DNA of 64,000 nucleotides from Scortum barcoo (lineage: Eukaryota > Chordata > Actinopteri > Centrarchiformes > Terapontidae). This document shows, piece after piece, positions 35,283-46,187 of this stretch (the stretch's first letter is position 1; each line of letters begins with the position of its first letter). The position numbers were made by a program, and so were the translations under genes. Location: positions 1,570,501 to 1,634,500 of the forward strand of contig CM041534.1 in assembly GCA_023238725.1 (NCBI GenBank), read 5' to 3'. The notes under the pieces are model-generated. The model ran no database searches. It was given only the letters and a program-made list of their open reading frames with translations, and was not told where the DNA came from.

Positions 35283-38200
35283 AGCCTGTGGACAGTGGGC
35301 TGCATATGAAAACTGAGGCCGGATTAAAACAGCTTTACAATGATACCAAGTTGTTTAATGACTGTTATTATAATTTGCAGAGTTCTGTGGTCAACCATTT
35401 TCTTCACAGTGGCCTTCAGCTGAATATTGGCACATGGCCAAAGTCACAACTTGTACAAAAGGACTTAGTAAAACTTGAAAATGATTTGAACGCAGCACAA
35501 AACGTCCAAATAGCCTCAGAAAACGAGGCTATCAAATTACTGGTGAAGATTATCGCCATTTACACAGAATGCTCGAGTCAAACAGAATTATCTTGAATGG
35601 AACAATTGTAGCATTTTAAAAATGTCAAGCTACAGAATATGATAAATATAATGGGAAACAAATTAGCTGCATTTTACTATAAATGATAAGAATACATAAA
35701 ACTTCCCTGCTTATGACTTTGCAAAGAATTAGAAATGTCTAATGTGAAGTGGGACAAGTAACATTCACATTCCTTATTGTACATTTTCCATCCTCATGTC
35801 CAGCTGTCAACATGCTCATGAATGATGTCCTTGAAGGTTGGGGTCCCCATTTGAATTTGATATGACCCCTTGTACCTTTGCCCTTTGTTGTGACATCTTG
35901 TAATCTTAATAAATCCAGTTTTATTATTCCGGTGATTTTGTTTAGAATAACAGCAGCAGGATTAAAGGATGACTGGGTTGATGCATCCTTTTGTGTAATT
36001 GCTGTACCACCTCTGGCACCAGTGATGGCAGGTAATTATTTACCTGTGTGAGGCTATAGGCACTGGGTGACACTGCTTACACACTAACAATGTTGTTGTC
36101 CAACTTGGTGCACTAAACTTTGACTAAAACTATGGATGACAGAAGACATTAGGTTTACTCAGCAGCTGAATTAAAAAAATAAAACACACTCCATCCAGCA
36201 GCTCAGTTCGGCCTCTTCATCAAACTCTCTCTTTTCCACCATGAACTGATTTAAATGTAAGCATGTAAATTATACATAAATACCAAGCAATGAATTATTG
36301 TCTTGACTTGGTGGTCATAATCTGATTTTCTGATTAATTCTTAAAGGCATAGAGAGTTAGAGAGTTAACAGTGCAAATATGCAACAGTACAACTACAAAG
36401 TGACAACAGCTCACAGTTCAGCTATCGTGTTATTGATCACTAGATTTTTGTTGCGTTTTCACCATCTGACTGGACCAGAGTAGCGAAGCTGGTGGTGGCT
36501 TATATTGTGGTAATGGACAGATATGAGGTAGAGAGTTAGAGGTAGAAACAGGTAGAAGTTAATGCTGTCTGAGCTGACAGTACTGCAGTGTGTATCCCTT
36601 GTATTAACACAACTCCAAAGGTTTCTGCTTGCCTCAGCTATAATTATTATCAGGACAAGAAATACAAACATGAATGTGTAAAAAATGAAATATGTAAAAA
36701 TTCTCTCATGTGGACATTTCAAATATGTGATAATATCGTGGGTAGGCCTCTGTATGTGTGCCCTCTATTGGCAGGTTTTTAAAATGAATGGCGTCCACGG
36801 GGACGTACTTTACAGTAGGTGTCATAGCTAGAGTGAAATCCAGTGTAATGAAACAATTATTTGAAACAGGTAGTGATGGAATCAGCATCTAGTTAACCTG
36901 TGGTTCAGTCCTCACAGCCACAGTATGTACCTTTATACCCTCTGCTTTGATATGGCTGTTGTTTGATGTAACCCCCTGACTCGTTTTTCTTTGCATTGTT
37001 GGGTCTTATCATTTATCCTGTAAAATGGGCCAGCATGTGCTGCTTTTTAATTTCAAGCTTATTAAAAAAGAGGGTGAAACTGAGGGAAAAGTATTAAAGG
37101 GTAGAATTAGCATGTGGAGACAATCCTCTGTGAAATTACTGCAGACGAGGGCAGCTGAAGTTACCTTCAAACCAGCACTGTGTCAAACAGATTCACTGAG
37201 TTTACCTGTTTCCCCAGAGCCTTAATTAACCCATCACTCACTTCTGAACCCCCTGTAATCATTGCAAATTTAGACAAGCCATCGATTATCATGTATAATT
37301 GTGAAAAATCATTTAATTTAGGCTAGCTGATTATTCTCCAAACAGTTGCAGTGGCAATGTGAGCACTAAATCTACCATATAATATTTCTAAATAAAGTGA
37401 TTTGTATAATTTTGAAATGGAGGCTTGCTAATGCACTTGGCGAACTGCTCTGAGAGGAGCAGTGCTGCTGTGTACGGGCTCCACTGTGGTGATGCTGAAT
37501 GGTGGGACTTTGTGCCGAGGCGCTTGTACACAGTTTTCTTATTCTTGTGCAGGCTTTAACAACTCTCTAAACTTCACTTTTCTCAAATAACTCATTATGT
37601 GTACATGATATGATGACATTCAAAAGCTTGTTAACCTTTGTCATAGATGATCCCTCAGTCAAGTGAAATTACAGTCATTTTTATCCTGACTGGTTGTCTG
37701 ACAACATAACTCTCAGCATGAGCTGTGGTGTATAAAAAGGTGAAGTTGGAGGATAACCTAGCTGCTGGACGCTCTCCTCTTATAGTCTACCTCTTCCTGT
37801 GGTCTGCTGATGGTACTGTCCGGCTCCTCTCACACGTTGGTCAATGTATAACTGATTAACAGATTAAACTGATGGTTTGATACAGTGTGTTACCACCTCT
37901 GCGATAGTTTCACGTTGATGTCTGGTCTTGGTGCAAAGTGCACCAAGTGCATTTACCATCACGACTTTTTGTCATGCCTGACATCATGGCCATCTCACGC
38001 TGCTGAATGTGTTTTACAATATGTGTGTAGATAATGAGCAACAATAAAGACATGCTGTACAAAATGTTGCCAATTGTCTTTCAAGCAAAATACCAATTAG
38101 AAGCTCCAAAAGTCATTAAGTTTCTCATATGACAGCACACACTGAACTACATCATATGATTATACCTGCTGCAGTTCCTCACTCTGTGCGTTGGAGGTGT

Positions 38201-38961
38201 TGTGATCGTCAGACTTCTTTGGTTCAGATGTATTGTCAGCATAATTAAAATAACTATGGATGTACCAATCCACTGCTCCATTAAATACATTTTTTTCAAT
38301 TTGGTTGTTCGTTTTGTTTCTTTTTGTGTGTTTTTTGAGTGATGTGCAAATTATGCGTAATACTGCAGATTATATTATGCTACCTGTTGTATGAAAGCAT
38401 TGGTTGACCCTTTTTGTCAAACTAGATGTTTTGACAATGCAGTTTTGTGGTTGGATGACATCATTAGTTAAACGCTCACTGATTGTAGTTTTCCAAAACA
38501 CTAGATGTAAACAAACAACATAAAAACAGTATGGGAGAGCTATGTGATTTAATATGAAAAATGAAATAAAAACAACTTGAGATAAAAAAAATAACACAAC
38601 ATTTCACAAACCATGGCTATCATTTAAATCTGCAAATCTGCATGCATGAGTTTTCCCACTGAAATTCAGAATTGATGCATATTTACAGTCTCATGTTACC
38701 TCACACACTGAATAATGACATCAGTCAGTTCCACACAGAAAATGGGAAACAAAAGACCACTGGTATTAGATCTACTTACTAATAATAACTAAATGGAGAT
38801 GTAGAAGTCTAGTTCAGAGAGTGTACTGATCTTTAGCCTTTAATGAATCAAGGGAATCAAGCTTAAACTAACAGTGAATACCAGTTTGGCCTTTGTTATT
38901 CTGTCTCCAAACATATCCCTTACTGTTTGGATGTTTTTTTATATTGAGATTATACAATCTA
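35279..38961. other. intron, nothing recognised
   Basis: AT-rich sequence with no coding similarity and no recognised repeat family. Confidence 0.5.
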
Positions 38962-38999
38962 TTGGTAACATCACTCAGCCTTCTGAGTGATGTTACCAA
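38962..38999. repeat. perfect inverted repeat (17-bp arms, 4-base loop)
   Basis: TTGGTAACATCACTCAG at 38962-38978, loop CCTT, then its exact reverse complement at 38983-38999. The pairing does not extend beyond the arms. Confidence 0.97.
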
Positions 39000-39031
39000 C
39001 TTCTATATGCTGAGTCAACTTCTATATGCTG
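38998..39031. repeat. short direct repeat adjoining the hairpin
   Basis: AACTTCTATATGCTG occurs at 38998-39012 and again at 39017-39031, four bases apart; the first copy overlaps the end of the hairpin arm. Confidence 0.97.
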
Positions 39032-39054
39032 TTAATAAATCTCAGAACATTGTT

Positions 39055-39480
39055 TGAGTTGGAATCATGTGTATTAAAGTTATTTATTTCAAAATAGCCT
39101 TTAGTCATATTTTCTAAAACTGTCACTGTGTCCTGACAGTAGAACATGAGACAGATAATCTGTGATAAAATCTGACTCCTCTGGCTCCACCTGCTGCCTC
39201 TAACCTCATTGGACAAGAATTCACCACACCTGAATGAAAAGAACCAATCAGAGCAGAGTATCTGACAGAGCTTCAATCACTGCTCCTGTACAGACTCTGC
39301 TCCACTGTACATGAGCTCACTCAGAGAGGACATAACAACAGAGACAACAACTGAAAAACCAAGCAATGAGAAAACAACAGAAGGAGAGCAAGTTAAAAGC
39401 AAGTTAAAAATAAGGCAGAGAGAAGAATTTGGGGCTGTAAAGGTATAACAGGTAGAATTTGTTGGCTCCTCCTCCTTGGC
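39055..39480. mobile_element. possible decayed non-autonomous element
   Basis: Phrases such as GAACCAATCAGAGCAGAGTATC, CTGTCACTGTGTCCTGACAGT and GGGGCTGTAAAGGTATAACAGG resemble stretches of fish MITE-like repeats. I could not define termini or a target duplication, so this is a weak call. Confidence 0.3.
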
Positions 39481-42159
39481 TCAAAGCTTCTGGTGGTCCC
39501 ACGTGCTTATAATCTGGTAATTGGTCACTATTTTTATAGATCTGCAGCTCTCAACCTGCACGCTGTTATTGGAAAGGGGCTACACACCGGTGCTCAGAAA
39601 CGTCCTGAACACAGCAAAATAATAAAATCCATGTGCAGGGTCTGTGTAGATACAGACACCAGCACACACTTCTTGTCGGTCATAAGTGATGACTGAGAGA
39701 GGGATTTTTTTTTTTTGTATGTGACTATGCTTTTTTTTTTTTTTTTTTGTAAATGAAAATCATACTCTTTTAATTTAGGGTTTGTGCCAAACACAGTGAG
39801 TCACAAAGTTGCAATCTCTAAATGAACTTGTACATTTATTATCAGAGAAAGGTGTGAGGCACTTTTTATATTAGCAGCAAAAATAACATAACAGTAGTAA
39901 AACCTTTTAATTGTTGCACAGTTAACTGAAACTCTAATCTGACAATTAAACTTATGTTCTTTAGAAGATATGTACTTAAAATATTAGGATGTTTACAAAA
40001 ATTTTTATTGAAGTTTTGGGGGAAGCATGTTAAACGTTAAATGAGTCTGTAATCTTGTAGCATATAATAGCTATATCTCAATTCTTTAATTTATTCAAGG
40101 TATCAACCAAGGTGAATTGTAAGAGTTTGGACAGTATGTTGTATTTCAACGTCATATGAGAAGAGACTACTTTATTGCAAATATGATATTTTAAAAAAAG
40201 GTTAACTGCTGGACACAAAATGTGTCCTGCTTCAGTGAAAATTGCATTCTTACCCTATATGCACTCGAGGCTCCATGAATCAAACTTCACACCTGTGTGT
40301 GTTGCATACTGGACCGTGGCCGGCTTTCAAATCAGCTGTGATGTCTCAGAATCCTGCTTGAACATCCTTATGTTGCACTGAGATTCCAGATGAGCACAGA
40401 GAAAGTTTCACTCTTCAGCAGATCAATGTGAAAGCAACTTTCCACTGTCAAACCCTGCACATGCATCATTTTTCATAGTCAGGCTCAAACACCGCAGTGG
40501 AGAAACAATAGACATACACACTTTCTGAATGAACAGAGACTTTAAAGCACCAAAGAAGCATCAATCAAAGTTAAATCCTTGTTAATTATTATTTATTTAG
40601 TTTATTTATTTGGTCTGATGAACTATTATAACAGTTTATTAGACAAAAACATCTTATCTGCTCTAGGACTGTGTGGGATTTCTTTGATCACATTTCATCT
40701 AAGCCCCACATCTGTCTTCACATTTTTTATTCAGAAGTTGCTAAATTGTAATTGAATTGTTGTAAATGACCTCACCTTTTTTAAACTAAGCCCTGCTCAC
40801 ACTAAGAAGAAGAGCACAGTAAAAAAAATACTTCCTATGAAATAAGCTAAGCTAAACAGATTCTTCAAACACAGTGTTCCCATTTCATACTGGCTACTTA
40901 TTCTGTAAAATATACACTGTGTTACTGTAACCTTCATCATCTACTATTTATTTTCATTGATTTTAACCAACAAAGTGATTTTATCAAGGATGATGTCATG
41001 TTTAAGCATACCTTATTTTCTCATTTATATTGAATGACCACACTACATACTCCAAAGCAAAAAAGCAATAACTTGTAACTAAAACACAGCTCGGAAATGT
41101 CGACTAATGTTGTCTTAACCATACATCATAAATTACCCCAATGTGAATATTGGTTAGTATTGTCATGTATATGCAATGCTGTCATCTACATTTGCTGTCA
41201 CTTGAATGGATGTTCATCTCACAGTGTACATGCTAAATTGCCTGTGTGGGATTGGAGGAGAAATCAAAGCGCTATTCAGGACCTCTCAAGAAGCTTTAAT
41301 TTGTAAGGCAGCACAGGATTTTGATTGCTGCCGGGGATTCGTCTGGTGTGGGTGTATGACATGATTCGGACCCGCTTTTAAGCCGAGTCAAATCATGTTC
41401 TCTCAATCAAAATATCAATATTATGATGGCGTATTTTCCCGTACCCCATATGAAGCCAGTCACAGACTTGGGGAGAGAATAACATCAGTGAATTAGGGGA
41501 CTGACAACTCTTTGGGACTTGATGGAACTTTGTGAAAGCTAGATGAGTTCAGTTTAGCAATCAGACAGTGAGCGTTAGAGACACCGTTAATGGTGGTTAA
41601 CTGATGTGCGGCTGCTTGGGGCATGTGTTGCTGAGGTTTGTGAGATTCAGTACACCGGCAGTCATGATTCAAGTATACCTTATTTTAATCCCACAGTCGG
41701 GAACTGGCAAGTGGGATGCAGCAAAATGGATGTCAGTGCTGCGTCCCCCACAGAAGGATAAACCATGCATGTGATAAAAGGGTAGTGATTCAATTATGAC
41801 CTTAGTCACATCTTCTGTGATCCTTAGCACGGTGATTGACAGCTGCTTTTGTTTTTCACACTTTGCGTGTAAGTCAGCAGTGGATAGATACGTGCAACTG
41901 AGGAATCAGAGGCTGATGTTACATTTAGTAAAAATGTGCTATTATAGGGAATGGTGTTCAGAGATAAATACATGGTTGGCAGTGCTAGGTCAAAGAGAGG
42001 AACAATTAACATACTCTGTGACATTACAGTACACAGCACCAAAACTTCTCTATGGCACAAAGTAGGAGGTTCAGTATTGCATATCAATAAGGTCATCAGT
42101 AGAGCAATACTTTAAGTGATGGCTGTAAAATGTCTTTCTTTTGCTGTCTTTAACCACAG

Positions 42160-42161
<2 letters not shown>
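39481..42161. other. intron, nothing recognised
   Basis: T-runs at 39708-39717 and 39731-39748. No coding similarity or repeat family recognised. Confidence 0.5.

Positions 42162-42195
<34 letters not shown>
42162..42195. repeat. (TC)n microsatellite
   Basis: Thirty-four uninterrupted bases. Confidence 0.97.
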
Positions 42196-42200
<5 letters not shown>

Positions 42201-42656
42201 TATTTTACAGCTGCTGTGAGCTGTCATGCTGTACTTACACAACCACCTCATAAAAAAATAAAGCAGGCTTTCTCATATAACCATACTAGCATAGGAATAT
42301 CTGTGCCGACTGATTTGCCATTGGCAACCAATGCACACTCTTTTCTCTACAGAAAGACACTGCAGTTTACCTGACATCACTCTAAATGAGTTGGTATCCA
42401 TATTTCATGCCTCTTCATTTTTAAACATGTCTTACTGAGCCTGTGAACGTTTGCAGTTTAATGTATTGTATAATTTTGTATGGAGTTTGTGCATTGTATT
42501 ACTGATCATTAAGTAAGTTCTCTACTTGTGTGTATTCATATATGTTTACTTGGATAATAAGGCAGTGATGGAATTTTCTGAGGTTGTATATGAGAGCTGA
42601 AAAAAAGCTGCAAATTGTAGAGTCCAATAGAAATCATAATTTCTTGTCACCGTCAT

Positions 42657-42669
42657 GCATCTCATCCTT
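42657..42669. repeat. target-site duplication of Rex3, left copy
   Basis: GCATCTCATCCTT, identical to 46175-46187. It abuts the element's GATGAA-type tail, so a few bases could belong to the tail instead. Confidence 0.8.
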
Positions 42670-42689
42670 CATCTTCATCTTCTTCTTCT

Positions 42690-44130
42690 TCATCCGCTTG
42701 GTCCAGGGACCGGGTCGCGGAGGCAGCAGTCTGAGCAGAGATGCCCAGACTTCCCTCACCCCAGACACTTCCTCCAGCTCTTCCAAGGGGGACCCGAGGC
42801 GTTCCCAGGCCAGCCGAGAGACATAGTTTCTCCAGCGTGTCCTGGGTCTTCCCCGAGGCCTCCTCCCGGTGGGACATGCCTGGAACACCTCCCTAGGAGA
42901 GGCGTCCAGGGGGCATCCGAAACAGATGCCCAAGCCACCTCACCAGCTGACTCCTCTCGATGCGCGAAGGAGCAGCGGTTCTACCTCCGAGCTCCTCCCG
43001 AAAGTGACCGAAGCTTCTCACCCCTATCTCTCTAAGGGAGCGCCCAGCCACCCCTGCGGAGGAAACTAATTTCGGCCGCTTGTATCCGCGATCTTGTCCT
43101 TTCGGTCATTACCCAAAGTTCATGACCATAGGTGAGGGTGGGAACGTAGATTGACCGGTAAATCGAGAGCTTCGCCTTTCGACTCAGCTCCTTCTTCACC
43201 ACATGACGGTCCGGTACACCGACCGCATAACTGCGGACGCTGCACCAATCCGCCTGTCAATCTCACGCTCTCGATCTTTCCCTCACTCGTGAACAAGACC
43301 CCGAGATACTTGAACTCCTCCACTTGAGGCAGGACCTCTCCACCCACCTGGAGAGGGCACGCCACCCTTTTCCGGTCGAGAACCATGGCCTCGGATTTGG
43401 AGGTGCTGATTCTCATCCCAGCCGCTTCACACTCGGCTGCAAACCGCTCCAGTACATGCTGAAGGTCCTGGCCTGATGAAGCCAATCAGGACAACATCAT
43501 CCTGCAAAAAGCAGAGATGAAATCCTGTGGTTCCCAAACCGGACTCCCTCCGGCCCCTGGCTACGCCTAGAAATCCTGTCCATAAAGATTATGAACAGGA
43601 CCGGTGACAAAGGGCAACCCTGCCGGAGTCCAACATGCACTGGGAACAGGTCTGACTTACTGCCGGCAATGCGAACCAAGCTCCTGCTCCGGTCGTACAG
43701 AGACCGAACAGCCCTTAGCAAAGGCTCCCGGACCCCATACTCGCGGAGCACCCCCCACAGAATACCACGAGGGACACGGTCGAATGCCTTCTCCAGATCC
43801 ACAAAGCACATGTGGACTGGTTGGGCAAACTCCCATAAACCCTCAAGCACCCTGTGGAGGGTATAGAGCTAGAGCTGGTCCAGTGTTCCACGTTCCACCA
43901 CCAGAACGAAAACCGCATTGTTCCTCCTGAATCCGAGGGTCGACTATCGGCCGAATTCTCCTCTCCAGTACCCTGGCGTAGACCTTTCCTGGGAGGCTGA
44001 GAAGTGTGATCCCCCTGTAGTTGGAACACACTCTCCGGTCCCCCTTTTTAAAAAGAGGGACCACCACCCCGGGTTTGCCACTCCAGAGGCACTGTCCCCA
44101 ACCTCCATGCAATGTTGCAAAGGCGTGTCA
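42690..44130 (-). pseudogene. Rex3 reverse transcriptase, frameshifted at the catalytic box
   Basis: Fragments in order on the minus strand are PLFKKGDRRVCSNYRGITLL (44112-43843), MCFVDLEKAFDRVPRGILWG and GLRQGCPLSPVLFIIFMDRI (43850-43497), AGMRISTSKSEAMVL and VEEFKYLGVLFTSEGK (43485-43120), and the C-terminal EVFQACPTGRRPRGRPRTRW (42933 downward). The FADD catalytic box is broken by one extra base at 43501/43502, so the frame reads FAG and then shifts. Further shifts join the other pieces. No enzyme can be made from this copy. Confidence 0.9.
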
Positions 44131-44749
44131 GCCAAGACAGCCCCACAACATCCAGAGATTTGAGGTACTCAGGGCGGATCTCATCCACCCCCGGCGGCTT
44201 GCCTTGCCACTGCGGAGCTTATGCGAACTACCTCAGTGACTTCGGCTTGGGTGATGGACGAGTCCACCTCAGAGACCCCAGCCTCCGCTTCTCCTCATTG
44301 GAAGGCAAGTAGGCAAGTCGGTGGGATTGAGGAGATCCTCGAAGTATGTATTTCTTCCACCGTCCGACAATGTCCCCAGTCGAGGTCAACAGCTCCCCAC
44401 CTGCACTGTAAACAGTGTTGGCAGAGTACTGCTTCCCCCTTCTGAGGCGCCGGACGGTTTGGTTGCCAGAATCTCTTCGAGGCCGACCGATAGTCCTCCT
44501 CTCCTCCATGGCCTCACCGAACTCCTCCCAGACCCTGAAGTTTTTGCCTCCAGGACCGTCCTGGGCTGCAGCGGCTTGCTTGGCCTGCCTGCCGGTACCT
44601 GTCAACTGCGTCAGGAGTCCCAGAGTCCCACAGGCCAACATGGTCCGATAGGACTCCTTCTTCAGCCTGACGGCATCCCTTACTTCCGGTGTCCACCACC
44701 TGGGTTCGGGGTTGCCGCCACGACAGGCACCAGAGACCTTGCGTCCACA

Positions 44750-45830
44750 ACTTCGAACTGCCAGCGTCGACGACAATGGAGGCAGAGAACATGGTCCACT
44801 CGGACTCAATGTCCCCAGCCTCCCTCGGAATCTGTGAGAAGCTCTTCCGGAGGTGGGAGTTGAAGACCTCCCTGACAGAGGGCTCGGCTCGGCCAGACGT
44901 TCCCAACAGACCCTCACAATACGTTTGGGTCTGCCAGGTCTGTCCAACTTCCTCCTCTGCCAGCGGATCCAACTCACCACCAGGTGGTGATCGGTTGACA
45001 ACTCAGCCCCTCTCTTTACCCGAGTGTCCAAGACATACGGCCGGAGATCAGATGAAACGACAACAAAGTCGATCATCGACCTCCGGCCTAGGGTGTCCTG
45101 GTGCCACGTGCACTGATGGACACCCTTATGCTCGAACATGGTGTTCGTTATGGACAAACTGCCGTGACTGACTAGCACAGAAGTCCAATAACAGAACACC
45201 GCTCGGGTTCAGATCGGGGAGGCCGTTCCTCCCGATCACGCCCCTCCAGGTATCACTGTTGTTGCCCACGTGAGCGTTGAAGTCCCCCAGTAGAACAATG
45301 GAGTCCCCAGTCGGAGCACTATCAAGTACCCCTCCCAGGGACTCCAAGAAGGCCTGGTACTACTCTGTACTGCTGTCGGCCTCGGCCCGTAGGCACACAA
45401 ACAACAGCAAGAGACCTATCCCCAACCCGAAGGCGCAGGGAAGCGACCCTCTCGCTCACACCGGAGTGAACTCCAACACATGGCGGCTGAGCTGAGCTGG
45501 GAGCTATAAGCAAGCCCACACCAGCTCGCCGCCGCCGCTCACCCTGGGCAACTCCAGAGTAGTGGAGGGTCCAGCCCCTCTCAAGGAGCTGGGTTCCAGA
45601 GCCCAAGCTATGCGTGGAGGTGAGCCCGACTATCTCTAGCCGGTACCTCTCAACCTCCCGCACGAGCTCAGGCTCCTTCCCCCCCAGCGAGGTGACATTC
45701 CATGTCCCTATTGCCAGAGTTTTGGTCCAGGGATTGGGTCGTCGTCGAGGCCCCCCCGCCACGACTGCTACCCAAACCACATTGCACCGGCCCCTCATGG
45801 ACCTTCCTGCGGGTGGTGAGCCTACTGGAA
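44750..45830 (-). pseudogene. Rex3 endonuclease domain, frameshifted
   Basis: The RTE endonuclease nicks target DNA to prime reverse transcription. The start of the domain (AIGTWNVTSL, then REVERYRLEIVGLTSTHSLG) lies in the frame ending at 45322. The Asp/Asn-containing LLGDFNAHVG motif is in a second frame (45126-45347). The region from GVHQCTWHQDTLGRRSMIDF to the His-containing STDHHLVVSW motif is in a third (45199 downward). The domain is therefore split by at least two frameshifts. N-terminal to it is a Pro/Gly/Arg-rich segment of unclear coding status. Confidence 0.88.
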
Positions 45831-46174
45831 GGCGGGCCCACGCCGCCATTTCGGGCTGAGCCCGGCCGGGTCCCGTGGGCAAAGACCCGGCCACCAGGCG
45901 CTCGCCTGCGAGCCCCAACCCCAGGCCTGGCTCCAGGGTGGGGCCAGGGTGGGGCCCCGGTAACGCCAATCCGGCGCGACGTAACGGTCCTTGATGTTCT
46001 TCTGTTCATGATGGGCTTGTGAACCGCTCTTAGTCTGGCCCGTCACCATCACCTAGGACCTGTTTGCCATGGGAGACCCTACCAGGGGCGTAATGCCCCT
46101 CGACAACATAGCTCCTAGGATCATTCGGGCACACAAACCCCTCCACCACTGTAAGGTGGCGGTTCAAGGAGGGG

Positions 46175-46187
46175 GCATCTCATCCTT
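46175..46187. repeat. target-site duplication of Rex3, right copy
   Basis: GCATCTCATCCTT next to the 5' end of the element, which reads CCCCTCCTTGAACCGCC on the minus strand. Confidence 0.8.

Larger units (their letters stand above)
42670..46174 (-). mobile_element. Rex3 (RTE-clade) non-LTR retrotransposon, near full length, inactive
   Basis: About 3.5 kb of GC- and CpG-rich sequence in an AT-rich intron, encoding on the minus strand an apurinic endonuclease then a reverse transcriptase, followed by a very short 3' UTR and a GATGAA-type microsatellite tail, as in RTE elements. The stretch at 43602-43622 matches, from memory, the conserved RT segment used to map Rex3 in fish. A 13-base direct repeat (GCATCTCATCCTT, 42657-42669 and 46175-46187) flanks the element as a target-site duplication, so both ends appear original. 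Several frameshifts and stops make it non-autonomous. It is antisense to the IgLON gene. Confidence 0.92.

Noticed and set aside
34860..35596. Two + frames of 149 and 134 codons
   Set aside because: Both run through the 60-base CA array; the flanking residues show no recognisable domain.
38962..38999. Precursor microRNA
   Set aside because: The stem is only 17 bp with a 4-base loop, shorter than a typical precursor, and the flanks do not extend the pairing.
44321..45171. Plus-strand frames of 160-180 codons
   Set aside because: Shadows of the GC-rich Rex3 element, whose real coding strand is minus.
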